This document shows, piece by piece, positions 1 to 6,337 of a stretch of 9,987 nt of DNA. This DNA is from an uncultured Hyphomonadaceae bacterium (GTDB lineage Bacteria; Pseudomonadota; Alphaproteobacteria; Caulobacterales; Hyphomonadaceae): the NCBI GenBank assembly GCA_937873805.1, contig CALMWO010000459.1, positions 1-9,987 on the forward strand, given 5' to 3'. Position 1 is the first letter of the stretch. Every line of letters starts with the position of its first letter. The notes beneath the pieces were generated by a model. The model saw only the letters and a program-made list of their open reading frames with translations. It was not told the origin of the DNA and did not search any database. The position numbers and the translations under genes are program-made.

Positions 1-10
1 GCGCAGGCGG

Positions 11-70
11 GGGTCCAGTGGCGCGCTTCGCGCTCTCTTTGGTGGGACTGGATCCCGGCCTTCGCCGGGA
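11..70. repeat. REP-like palindromic intergenic repeat
   Basis: Outer arms GGGTCCAGT (11-19) and ACTGGATCCC (47-56) are complementary apart from one extra base. Inside them is a 5-bp hairpin, GCGCG (21-25) with CGCGC (29-33). It is followed by a perfect 7-bp stem, TCCCGGC (53-59) with GCCGGGA (64-70), around a CTTC loop. The string GGATCCCGGCCTTCGCCGGG resembles the dispersed palindromic repeat common between genes of Caulobacterales and Sphingomonadales genomes; this is recalled, not searched. No T-run follows, so it is not a canonical terminator. Its copy number in the genome is unknown. Confidence 0.5.
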
Positions 71-72
71 AC

Positions 73-91
73 GCGTGAACAGGGTTCACGC
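73..91. repeat. Perfect 8-bp inverted repeat upstream of mnmG
   Basis: GCGTGAAC (73-80) and GTTCACGC (84-91) are exact reverse complements separated by AGG. The repeat lies between the REP-like element and the first parS site, about 100 bases before the mnmG start. It could be an operator or a transcript hairpin. The rest of 92-192, apart from parS, shows no gene; the C-terminal end of mnmE, often the upstream neighbour, was looked for and not seen. Confidence 0.35.
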
Positions 92-110
92 TTGCAGACG
101 AGGCCCCGAG

Positions 111-126
111 TGTTTCACGTGAAACG
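111..126. other. parS: parS site 1 (ParB-binding centromere site)
   Basis: TGTTTCACGTGAAACG contains the perfect 14-bp palindrome GTTTCACGTGAAAC and matches the near-universal bacterial parS consensus TGTTTCACGTGAAACA at 15 of 16 positions. ParB binds here as a dimer and spreads as a CTP-dependent clamp. It is intergenic, 66 bases before the mnmG start, so ParB bound here could overlap the mnmG promoter. Two further sites with the same core lie downstream, and parAB is in the same window. Confidence 0.95.
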
Positions 127-192
127 GCGCCTCGACGCGGGGGCTCTGGTCCCTTACATGACGGCCTTCCATCCACAGGCAGCCGCCGACCC

Positions 193-2136
193 ATGACCCG
201 TACCGATTTCCAGGATTCCTTCAACGTCATCGTGATCGGTGGCGGACATGCCGGGGCCGAGGCCGCGGCGGCCGCGGCGCGGTTCGGGGCGAAGACCGCG
301 CTGGTCACCCACAAGCTTTCGACCATTGGCGAGATGTCGTGCAACCCGGCCATTGGCGGGTTGGGCAAGGGGCATCTGGTTCGGGAAGTCGATGCCCTGG
401 ACGGCGTGATGGGCCGGGCGGCGGATCGCGGCGGCATCCAGTTCAGGATGCTCAACCGGTCCAAGGGGCCGGCGGTGCGCGGGCCCCGGACACAGGCGGA
501 CCGGAAACTCTATCGCGAAGCGGTGCAGGACATCCTGCGCGAATACCCCAACCTCGCCCTGATCGAGGACGGAGTTGAGGATCTGATCGTCGAGCCGACG
601 GCGGATGGCAAAGGCCGGGTGGCCGGCGTCATCGGGCTTTCGGGCCGGGCGTGGGGCGCGGGCGCTGTCGTGGTGACGACAGGGACGTTCCTCAAAGGGC
701 TGATCCATATCGGCGAGAAGCGCATTCCGGCGGGACGCGTCGGCGAGGCGCCGGCGATCGGGTTGTCGGATCGTCTTTATGGGCTGGGCCTGCAGATGGG
801 CAGGTTGAAGACGGGGACGCCGGCGCGGCTTCGCGCATCGAGCATCAACTGGTCGGATCTGGAGATGCAGGAAGCGGATGCGGAGCCGATCCCGTTCTCG
901 TTCCTGAATGACCGGATCACGGTGCCGCAGATTGCGTGCGGGATCACCTGGACGTCTGCCGAGGTCCACGCGGTGATCGGCGACAACCTGCACAAGTCGG
1001 CGGTCTATTCCGGCGCGATCGCGGGACGTGGTCCGCGCTATTGCCCGTCGATCGAGGACAAGGTGAAGCGGTTTGCCGATCGCGACAAACACCAGATCTT
1101 CCTCGAGCCGGAAGGTCTTCCGGGTACGGAGGATGGCGACACGATCTATCCGAACGGGATTTCGACGTCGCTGCCGGAGGATGTGCAGGAAGCTTTCATC
1201 CGTAAGATTCACGGGCTTGAGCATGTCGAGATCAAGCGGTTCGGCTATGCGATCGAATACGACTATGTCGATCCGCGCGAGCTTGATCCGACGCTTGGTG
1301 TAAAGCGCCTGCCGGGGCTTTATCTGGCGGGCCAGATCAACGGCACGACAGGCTATGAAGAGGCTGCGGGACAAGGGTTGGTTGCAGGTCTCAACGCGGC
1401 GCGCTTTGCGGCGGGGAGCGATCCTTTCATCCTCGATCGGAGCCGCGCGTATATCGGCGTGATGATCGATGATCTCGTGACGCGGGGCGTGAGCGAGCCC
1501 TATCGCATGTTCACGTCGCGGGCCGAGTATCGTCTCACGCTGCGCGCCGACAACGCAGATCAGCGGCTGACAGAAGTTGGCGTGAACGCGGGCGTCGTCG
1601 GCGTCCACAGGCGTGAAATGTTTCACGTGAAACGTTCATCGATCGACGCGGCGCGCGAACAGATGCGCGGACTGACGCTGACGCCGAACGAGGCGCGCAC
1701 GCACGGCATCATGATCAACTTCGACGGCAAGCGCCGCGATGCGATCGAGATCCTCGCCTATGACGGCGTCGACTTCGCCAAGCTGCGCGGCGTGTGGCCG
1801 GAGCTTGCCGGGGTGACGCCGCAGGTGGCCGAGCAGATGGAGATCGAGGCGACGTACGCCGGTTATCTCGACCGGCAAGAGGCGGACATTGTCGCGTTCC
1901 GCAAGGACGAGGACATGCGGCTTCCGGCGGACCTCGACTATCGCGCGATGGGCGGGCTCTCGAACGAAGCGAAGGACAAGCTGTCGGCTGTACGGCCCGC
2001 GACGCTGGGCCAGGCGGCGCGGATCGAGGGCATGACCCCGGGCGCGATCACCGCTGTTCTGGCAAACCTGAAGCGGGCGGCGAAGGCCGACGCGAAGGTC
2101 AGCACCAAGGTTGGGCAGAAGGCGGCTGAAGCGTGA
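193..2136 (+). CDS. mnmG: tRNA uridine-5-carboxymethylaminomethyl(34) synthesis protein MnmG (GidA)
   Basis: FAD-dependent cytosolic enzyme. With the GTPase MnmE it installs the (carboxymethyl)aminomethyl group at position 5 of wobble U34 in certain tRNAs, using methylene-tetrahydrofolate. The 647-aa product begins with a Rossmann FAD motif, GGGHAG, at residues 16-21. The family signature around C50-N51-P52 (EMSCNPAIGGLGKGHLV) and the GIQFRMLNRSKGPAVRGP block follow. GPRYCPSIEDKV carries C284, equivalent to the catalytic Cys277 of E. coli. PGLYLAGQINGTTGYEEAAG is the C-terminal FAD-contact segment. The length is slightly above the usual 620-630 aa because of a short Lys/Ala-rich tail. The ATG at 193 is preferred because the FAD motif follows closely, although the ribosome site is weak. 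The 3' end overlaps rsmG by 4 bases. Residues 476-481 (MFHVKR) are encoded across an embedded parS site. mnmE is not in the window. Confidence 0.97.
   Translation: MTRTDFQDSFNVIVIGGGHAGAEAAAAAARFGAKTALVTHKLSTIGEMSCNPAIGGLGKGHLVREVDALDGVMGRAADRGGIQFRMLNRSKGPAVRGPRTQADRKLYREAVQDILREYPNLALIEDGVEDLIVEPTADGKGRVAGVIGLSGRAWGAGAVVVTTGTFLKGLIHIGEKRIPAGRVGEAPAIGLSDRLYGLGLQMGRLKTGTPARLRASSINWSDLEMQEADAEPIPFSFLNDRITVPQIACGITWTSAEVHAVIGDNLHKSAVYSGAIAGRGPRYCPSIEDKVKRFADRDKHQIFLEPEGLPGTEDGDTIYPNGISTSLPEDVQEAFIRKIHGLEHVEIKRFGYAIEYDYVDPRELDPTLGVKRLPGLYLAGQINGTTGYEEAAGQGLVAGLNAARFAAGSDPFILDRSRAYIGVMIDDLVTRGVSEPYRMFTSRAEYRLTLRADNADQRLTEVGVNAGVVGVHRREMFHVKRSSIDAAREQMRGLTLTPNEARTHGIMINFDGKRRDAIEILAYDGVDFAKLRGVWPELAGVTPQVAEQMEIEATYAGYLDRQEADIVAFRKDEDMRLPADLDYRAMGGLSNEAKDKLSAVRPATLGQAARIEGMTPGAITAVLANLKRAAKADAKVSTKVGQKAAEA
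1619..1634. other. parS: parS site 2, inside mnmG
   Basis: TGTTTCACGTGAAACG, identical over all 16 bases to site 1, lies within the mnmG coding sequence and is read as the peptide MFHVKR (residues 476-481). Coding-region parS sites near the origin are known in other bacteria. The exact 14-bp palindrome in a protein-coding frame indicates selection on the DNA as well as on the protein. Confidence 0.95.
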
Positions 2137-2786
2137 GCTGGCCTGCGACGGACGAAGATGGCTTTGGCCCGGATGACGTCATTCGCCTGACCGGCGTTTC
2201 ACGTGAAACCTTTGAGCGCGTTTCCGGCTATCTCGATCTGCTCGATCGGTGGCGGGAGCGAATCAATCTGATCGGGCCGGGCGAGGGGCGCCATCTCTGG
2301 AGGCGCCATGTGCTCGATAGCCTGCAGCTGGTCGAACAAATTTCTTCAGAGGATAAATCGGTCGCGGACCTGGGGTCAGGGGCCGGGTTCCCGGGGCTGA
2401 TCCTGGCGTGTGCGCTGGCGGAACGATCCGGGGCTTCGGTGACGCTGGTCGAAAAAAGTCCCCGGAAATCCGAGTTCCTGAGGGCGGCGGGCAAGGAATT
2501 GGGGCTGCCGGTCTCGGTGCTGACGATACGGCTGGAGGATGCTCCGGGCGCCCTTTTTGACGTGGTGACGGCCCGCGCGCTGGCCCCTTTGCCCAAACTT
2601 CTGGGGTTCGCGGCAAGCTGGCTTAAACCTTCCGGTAAGGCCCTGCTGATGAAAGGTAGGGATACGGCCACTGAACTGGCCGAGGCGCGCGAGGCGTGGA
2701 CGTTCGATCTGTCCATTCTCGACAGCCAATCCAGCCCAGAAGGGCGCGTTCTGAAAGTTTCGTCGTTACGCTCCCGGAGGGCCTGA
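2133..2786 (+). CDS. rsmG: 16S rRNA (guanine(527)-N7)-methyltransferase RsmG (GidB)
   Basis: SAM-dependent methyltransferase that makes m7G527 in the 530 loop of 16S rRNA. In other bacteria its loss gives low-level streptomycin resistance. The 217-aa product has the usual family length. VSRETFERVSGYLDLLDRWRERINL (residues 22-46) and RHVLDSLQL (58-66) are the N-terminal family hallmarks. VADLGSGAGFPG (77-88) is the SAM-binding glycine loop, and VEKSPRKSEFL and the VVTARALAPL block follow. The start is GTG at 2133, giving a 4-base GTGA overlap with the mnmG stop; an AGAAGG ribosome site lies about 10 bases upstream. The product ends one base into parA. A parS site is embedded near the 5' end. 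Translational coupling with mnmG and parA is likely from the overlaps. Confidence 0.96.
   Translation: MSWPATDEDGFGPDDVIRLTGVSRETFERVSGYLDLLDRWRERINLIGPGEGRHLWRRHVLDSLQLVEQISSEDKSVADLGSGAGFPGLILACALAERSGASVTLVEKSPRKSEFLRAAGKELGLPVSVLTIRLEDAPGALFDVVTARALAPLPKLLGFAASWLKPSGKALLMKGRDTATELAEAREAWTFDLSILDSQSSPEGRVLKVSSLRSRRA
2195..2210. other. parS: parS site 3, inside rsmG
   Basis: CGTTTCACGTGAAACC keeps the full 14-bp core palindrome GTTTCACGTGAAAC (2196-2209), but both outermost bases differ from the consensus. It encodes VSRET of the conserved RsmG motif VSRETF (residues 22-27). It lies 561 bases from site 2, center to center 576, and about 580 bases before parA. Confidence 0.92.
2776..2780 (+). 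promoter_or_regulatory. Ribosome binding site fixing the parA start
   Basis: GGAGG lies 5 bases before the ATG at 2786. This supports translation beginning at MRVIAVANQKGG rather than at the in-frame ATG 30 codons upstream, which lies inside rsmG and would add a non-homologous leader before the Walker motif. Confidence 0.85.
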
Positions 2787-3571
2787 TGCGCGTTATCGCG
2801 GTCGCCAACCAGAAAGGCGGGGTGGGCAAAACCACCACCGCCATCAATCTCGGCACTGCTCTCGCGGCGGTGGGCCGTCGCGTGCTCGTGCTGGACTGCG
2901 ACGCACAGGGCAACGCCTCGACCGGGCTCGGCGTCGAGCCGGTGGCGCGCCGCAAGACATCGTATGACGTGCTGGTGGGCGAGGGCACGCTGGCCGAAGC
3001 GATCATCCCGACCAAGGTGCCGAACCTCGACCTGGTGCCGGGCGACGAAAACCTCGCGGGCGTAGAGACGATCCTGCACGACGATCCGAAAAAGAATTTC
3101 AAGCTGCGCGAGGCGTTCGAAACGCTGAAGCGCGGCGGGCGTGACTATGACACCGTGCTGATCGACTGCCCGCCTTCGCTGTCGGCCGTGACGATCAATG
3201 CGATGACGGCGGCGAACGCCGTGCTGGTGCCGCTGCAGTGCGAGTTCCTTGCGCTCGAGGGTCTGTCGCAGCTTCTGCGTACGGTTGATCTGGTGCGCAC
3301 CGCGCTGAACCCGGAGCTCGAAATCCAGGGCGTGGTGCTGACCATGTTCGATCGCCGCAACAACCTCTCCGACCAGGTGGCGGGCGAAGTGCGCTCGTTC
3401 TTTGGCGCCAAGGTCTATCAGACCGTGATCCCGAGAAACGTGAAGCTGTCGGAAGCGCCGTCCTTCGGCCTGCCCGCAATTCTCTACGACCATAAATGTT
3501 CCGGTAGTGAAGCCTACATCATGCTCGCCCAGGAACTGATGCAACGCGAACGCGAGAGGGCTGCGGCGTGA
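2786..3571 (+). CDS. parA: Chromosome partitioning ATPase ParA (Soj)
   Basis: Deviant-Walker ATPase that binds nucleoid DNA as an ATP dimer and is released by ParB, moving ParB-parS complexes to the new pole. The 261-aa product starts directly with MRVIAVANQKGGVGKTTT. The deviant Walker A motif covers residues 10-17, with signature Lys10 and catalytic-site Lys15. LDCDAQGNAST (36-46) is the A' motif, and YDTVLIDCPPSL (121-132) contains Walker B Asp127. VLTMFDRRNNLSDQV and IPRNVKLSEAPSFG are typical chromosomal ParA segments. The length fits small chromosomal ParA rather than plasmid types with an N-terminal HTH. It shares the single base A2786 with the rsmG stop and overlaps parB by 4 bases, so all four genes are probably cotranscribed. 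The three parS sites confirm the chromosomal ParABS role. Confidence 0.97.
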   Translation: MRVIAVANQKGGVGKTTTAINLGTALAAVGRRVLVLDCDAQGNASTGLGVEPVARRKTSYDVLVGEGTLAEAIIPTKVPNLDLVPGDENLAGVETILHDDPKKNFKLREAFETLKRGGRDYDTVLIDCPPSLSAVTINAMTAANAVLVPLQCEFLALEGLSQLLRTVDLVRTALNPELEIQGVVLTMFDRRNNLSDQVAGEVRSFFGAKVYQTVIPRNVKLSEAPSFGLPAILYDHKCSGSEAYIMLAQELMQRERERAAA

Positions 3572-4506
3572 ACCAACCTTTGAAACAGGCGAAGCTTGGA
3601 CGCGGACTGTCGGCTCTGCTGGGTGATTACACCGGCGCGCGCAATGTCGTTGAGAACCCGGACCCGGTTGTGGCCGGCGCTCCGTCTGCGGAAGAAATGC
3701 CGTCGCTTGATATCGCGATCGACAGGATCATTCCGAATCCGAAACAACCGCGCCGTACCTTTATCGAAGCCGAGCTGGAAGAATTGTCGGAGTCGATCCG
3801 CACCAAGGGCGTGATCCAGCCGATCCTTGTTCGTCCCGATCCCGCGAACGCCGAGATGTTCGAGATCATCGCCGGCGAGCGCCGCTGGCGCGCAGCCCGT
3901 CGCGCCGGCCTTACCGTCATGCCGGCGGTCGTGCGCGAGATGGACGATCGCGAGATGCTCGAGATCGCGATCATCGAGAACGTTCAGCGCTCTGACCTCA
4001 ACGCGGTGGAAGAAGCCGAAGCCTACAAGTCGCTGATCGACCGGTTTGGCCGGACGCAGGAATCTGTTGCGCAGCAGGTCGGCAAGAGCCGCGAGCATGT
4101 GTCGAACACGCTGCGCCTGCTCAACCTGCCTGAAGATGTGCGCGAGCATGTGCGCGAGGGTCGCCTCACGCCCGGCCATGCACGCGCATTGTTGAAGACA
4201 TCCGATCCTTCGGCGATTGCGATGACAGTCATCTCGAAGGGCCTGTCGGTGCGCGACACAGAGGCGCTGTCGAAAGTCGAAAAATCCGGCGGCAAGTCGG
4301 ACGCGAAATCCGCGCTTGAGATCGACAAGGACGTCGACACCAAGGCGCTGGAACTCGACCTGCAGCGTTCGCTGGGTCTCGATGTCGACATCCGCCATGT
4401 GAACGGCAAGGGCGGCGAGGTGCGCATCAAGTACGCGCAGCTCGAACAGCTCGATGAAATCTGCCGCCTGCTCTCGCGTCCGCGTGTGACGCCGACGCAG
4501 GACTGA
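3568..4506 (+). CDS. parB: Chromosome partitioning protein ParB (CTP-dependent DNA clamp)
   Basis: Binds parS, closes into a sliding clamp in the presence of CTP, and stimulates ParA ATPase. The 312-aa product has an N-terminal ParA-interaction motif, LGRGLSALLGD (residues 10-20), and a flexible linker to about 45. The N-terminal CTP-binding domain follows, with NPKQPRRTF (57-65), GVIQP, GERRWRAARRAG (103-114) and ENVQRSDLN (137-145). A helix-turn-helix near 162-185 (TQESVAQQVGKSREHVSNTLRLL) contacts parS, and HARALL lies downstream. A charged linker around 255-280 precedes the C-terminal dimerisation domain (GEVRIKYAQLEQLDEICRLL). The GTG start at 3568 overlaps the parA stop and has GAGAGG 8 bases upstream. 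All CTP-pocket signatures look intact. Confidence 0.97.
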   Translation: MNQPLKQAKLGRGLSALLGDYTGARNVVENPDPVVAGAPSAEEMPSLDIAIDRIIPNPKQPRRTFIEAELEELSESIRTKGVIQPILVRPDPANAEMFEIIAGERRWRAARRAGLTVMPAVVREMDDREMLEIAIIENVQRSDLNAVEEAEAYKSLIDRFGRTQESVAQQVGKSREHVSNTLRLLNLPEDVREHVREGRLTPGHARALLKTSDPSAIAMTVISKGLSVRDTEALSKVEKSGGKSDAKSALEIDKDVDTKALELDLQRSLGLDVDIRHVNGKGGEVRIKYAQLEQLDEICRLLSRPRVTPTQD

Positions 4507-4530
4507 TCTTGTCTTATGTGAAGTTTGAAA

Positions 4531-4565
4531 CGGCCCGCGCCATGAGCGCGGGCCGCTTTGTTTTT
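4531..4565 (+). terminator. Rho-independent terminator of the mnmG-rsmG-parA-parB unit
   Basis: CGGCCCGCGC (4531-4540) pairs perfectly with GCGCGGGCCG (4546-4555) around the loop CATGA. CTTTGTTTTT follows on the + strand. The hairpin begins 24 bases after the parB stop. Its T-run reaches the stop codon of the convergent gene at 4564. On the - strand the sequence after the hairpin is only TTTCAAACTT, so termination of the convergent transcript here is possible but would be weaker. Confidence 0.92.
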
Positions 4566-6171
4566 ATTTCCCCGGCTCGATCTTGAGCAGGACGCTGTCA
4601 GCGCCCTCGTCCGTTATGGCATAGAGATAGCCGTCGGGGCTTTGATCGACGTCGCGGATGCGTTGGTGGAGGTCGAGCAGCAGCATCTCGGAGCGGATGA
4701 CTTCCCAGTTGTTGTTGAAGACGATGCGCTCGATGTGGCCGGTGCGCGGTGAGTTGCTCATGCGCATCGAGCCGAGGAAGAGGTTGCGTTTCCAGCCGGG
4801 GAATTTGTCGCCCGTGTAGAACACCATGCCGCCCGGCGCGATTGAAGGAACATACGAGATGTGCGGACGGGTCATGCCTTCATGCACGGGCATTTCGCCG
4901 GAGACTTTCGGGCCGGCGTAGTAGCGGCCGTCGCTGACGACCGGCCAGCCATAGTTCTGGCCGGCGCGAAGAATGTTCACTTCATCGCCGCCCTGCGGGC
5001 CATGCTCGGAGACCCAGAACTCCTTCGTCCACGGGTTGAGTGTCATACCGAGATTGACACGATGGCCGAGCGTGAAGATCTCGGGATTGTAGCCTTTCTT
5101 TCCGACGAAGGGATTGTCTTTCGGCACCGTGCCGTCGTCGTTGAGGCGGATCGTCTTGCCGGCGAAGTCATCCGGCTTTTGTGCGCGGCCGATCGAGTCA
5201 TCGGTGCCGACGCCGGGGCAGCCGATGGTGAAATAGAGTTTGCCGTCTGCGCCGAACATCATGCGCGAGTAGAGCGCGTCGACATCGTCCGAGAGGAAGA
5301 TGTCCTTGCCGTCCACGATCTTCGTTCCATCCCAGCGGCCGCGCCAGATGGCGTTCGAGCCGAGGTCGCCGCGCGGTTTGTGGTAGGACAGGTAGATCAG
5401 GCCATTGGTCTTGAAATCCGGGTGTAGGGCGATGTCCATGAAGCCCGTGGCTGTTCCCAGCACCGCGACTTTTTCCGGCCCGCCAACGATGGGCTGCGGA
5501 TCGAGCTTCCCATCGCGCACGATACGCAGGGCGCCCGCGCGCTCGGTGATGAGGACAGCGCCATCGGGCAGGAATTCGATGGCGCGCGGCGAAGTGAGGC
5601 CGCGCGTGACGATCGAGGTTTTCAGATCGCGCTGTTCCCAGGATTCGGATCTGAACGGGCCTTCGCCCAGTGGCGGCGCAGCCCATGCCGGCGGGCGCTC
5701 GCTCTCGGGGCTGTCGCGTTCGTCGCGGACGCGGCGTACGGGATAAGAGTATTCGGGGCGGTAGGCGTCGCGCTTGAGGCCGCCGGGATCGGCGCTGTTG
5801 TTGGCGGCTTCGAGTGCGGCGAGCGTGGCGGGCGGCGCGGTGAGAAAGGAGATCACCTGCTCGCGCTGATCGGCGTTGATCATCTTCGATTGCAGCGCCA
5901 TGAGGCCGGCGTCGCTCAGCGCGGTGGAGACGCGCTCGCGGTTGAACGTGTGCAGCGTCTTGAGTTCGGGCGCGGTTTCATCGCCGCCGCTGTGGCAGGC
6001 CGAGCAGAAGGTTTCGTAGACGTGCTTGCCGCCCGCGACTGAGGACATGACGCTGGCGCTTTGTGTCGTCGCTTGCGCCGAAGCGGTTCGGGTGTCGTTC
6101 GCTGGCGGCGTGGAGGTGCAGGCGGCGAGGGCCAGAGTTGACGCAACGAGAAGGCGTGTACGATATCTCAT
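4564..6171 (-). CDS. Lipoprotein with N-terminal heme c domain fused to a PQQ sugar dehydrogenase-family propeller (paralog A)
   Basis: The 535-aa product has a lipoprotein signal ending LALAAC (lipid Cys18), so it is exported and membrane-anchored. C56-S-A-C59-H60 is a c-type heme site; M91 or M97 may be the axial ligand. After a linker, residues from about 183 match the sGDH/YliI family (GSDH, PF07995): SPRAIEFLPDG, TERAGALRIVRDG, ALHPDFKTNG, FGADGKLYFTIG, NPEIFTLGHR, EHGPQGGDEVN, NYGWP, SIAPGGMVFYTGDKFPGW, RIRDVDQSPDGYLYAITDE. The family normally oxidises sugars with PQQ and Ca2+, and the heme would pass on electrons. Aligned without gaps to YliI and sGDH (recalled), the catalytic His is Ala299, the PQQ-contacting Asn is Val372, and Gln-Gly-Gly of the first blade is Thr-Ala-Thr/Gly. 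Activity is therefore uncertain. The ATG at 6171, with GGGGA upstream, is preferred over an in-frame TTG at 6183. It is a close paralog of the next gene. Confidence 0.85.
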   Translation of the reverse strand: MRYRTRLLVASTLALAACTSTPPANDTRTASAQATTQSASVMSSVAGGKHVYETFCSACHSGGDETAPELKTLHTFNRERVSTALSDAGLMALQSKMINADQREQVISFLTAPPATLAALEAANNSADPGGLKRDAYRPEYSYPVRRVRDERDSPESERPPAWAAPPLGEGPFRSESWEQRDLKTSIVTRGLTSPRAIEFLPDGAVLITERAGALRIVRDGKLDPQPIVGGPEKVAVLGTATGFMDIALHPDFKTNGLIYLSYHKPRGDLGSNAIWRGRWDGTKIVDGKDIFLSDDVDALYSRMMFGADGKLYFTIGCPGVGTDDSIGRAQKPDDFAGKTIRLNDDGTVPKDNPFVGKKGYNPEIFTLGHRVNLGMTLNPWTKEFWVSEHGPQGGDEVNILRAGQNYGWPVVSDGRYYAGPKVSGEMPVHEGMTRPHISYVPSIAPGGMVFYTGDKFPGWKRNLFLGSMRMSNSPRTGHIERIVFNNNWEVIRSEMLLLDLHQRIRDVDQSPDGYLYAITDEGADSVLLKIEPGK

Positions 6172-6220
6172 GACTGTCCCCAACGTTTCTGGCGGGCATG
6201 GAAGCCGGAAACGCGGGCGC

Positions 6221-6241
6221 AGTCACGCTGCGGTGCAGTAG
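6221..6241 (-). promoter_or_regulatory. Conserved upstream block of paralog A (copy 1 of 2)
   Basis: A 21-base block, also found exactly at 7988-8008, starts 50 bases from the first base of the ATG of each paralog. On the coding strand it contains CTGCACCGCAG, a palindrome CTGC-N3-GCAG (6228-6238). Flanking bases toward the gene are also similar (TTTCC and CTTC.ATGC on the coding strand). It is probably an ancestral promoter or operator kept after duplication. No convincing -35/-10 pair could be assigned. Confidence 0.5.
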
Positions 6242-6262
6242 AAGCGAGATAGCTCTGATCCC

Positions 6263-6337
6263 GTAGGGTGCATCTTGATGCACCATGGCGATGTCGGGCG
6301 CCGCGGTGCATTTACGCTTTGCTTCAATGCACCCTAC
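6263..6337. repeat. Two-hairpin REP/MITE-like repeat
   Basis: The outer ends GTAGGGTGCAT (6263-6273) and ATGCACCCTAC (6327-6337) are perfect 11-bp inverted repeats. Each side also folds alone: GGTGCATC (6267-6274) with GATGCACC (6277-6284) around TT, and GGTGCATT (6305-6312) with AATGCACC (6326-6333). This is the layout of a paired REP element or a very small MITE, and GTAGGGTGCAT-type ends are familiar from dispersed bacterial repeats (recalled). It lies between the two paralogs, and its right edge includes the TAG stop of paralog B. It may also end or stabilise that transcript. Confidence 0.7.

Noticed and set aside
169..178. Possible DnaA box (CCATCCACA)
   Set aside because: It matches TTATCCACA at only 7 of 9 positions and is single, so it is not evidence for an origin within the window.
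154..1626. 490-codon open frame on the - strand
   Set aside because: It lies entirely opposite mnmG, is rich in Arg/Pro/Ala as expected for an antisense frame of GC-rich codons, and shows no recognisable motif.
2696..2785. 30-codon N-terminal extension of ParA
   Set aside because: It lies within rsmG, adds no family sequence, and the GGAGG site points to the ATG at 2786.
2228..3544. 438-codon open frame on the - strand
   Set aside because: Antisense to rsmG and parA, low-complexity composition and no family signature.
6172..6183. Upstream TTG start for paralog A (and the analogous TTG at 7953 for paralog B)
   Set aside because: The ATG four to five codons later has a GGGGA ribosome site and gives a standard lipoprotein signal with Cys18 in both copies.
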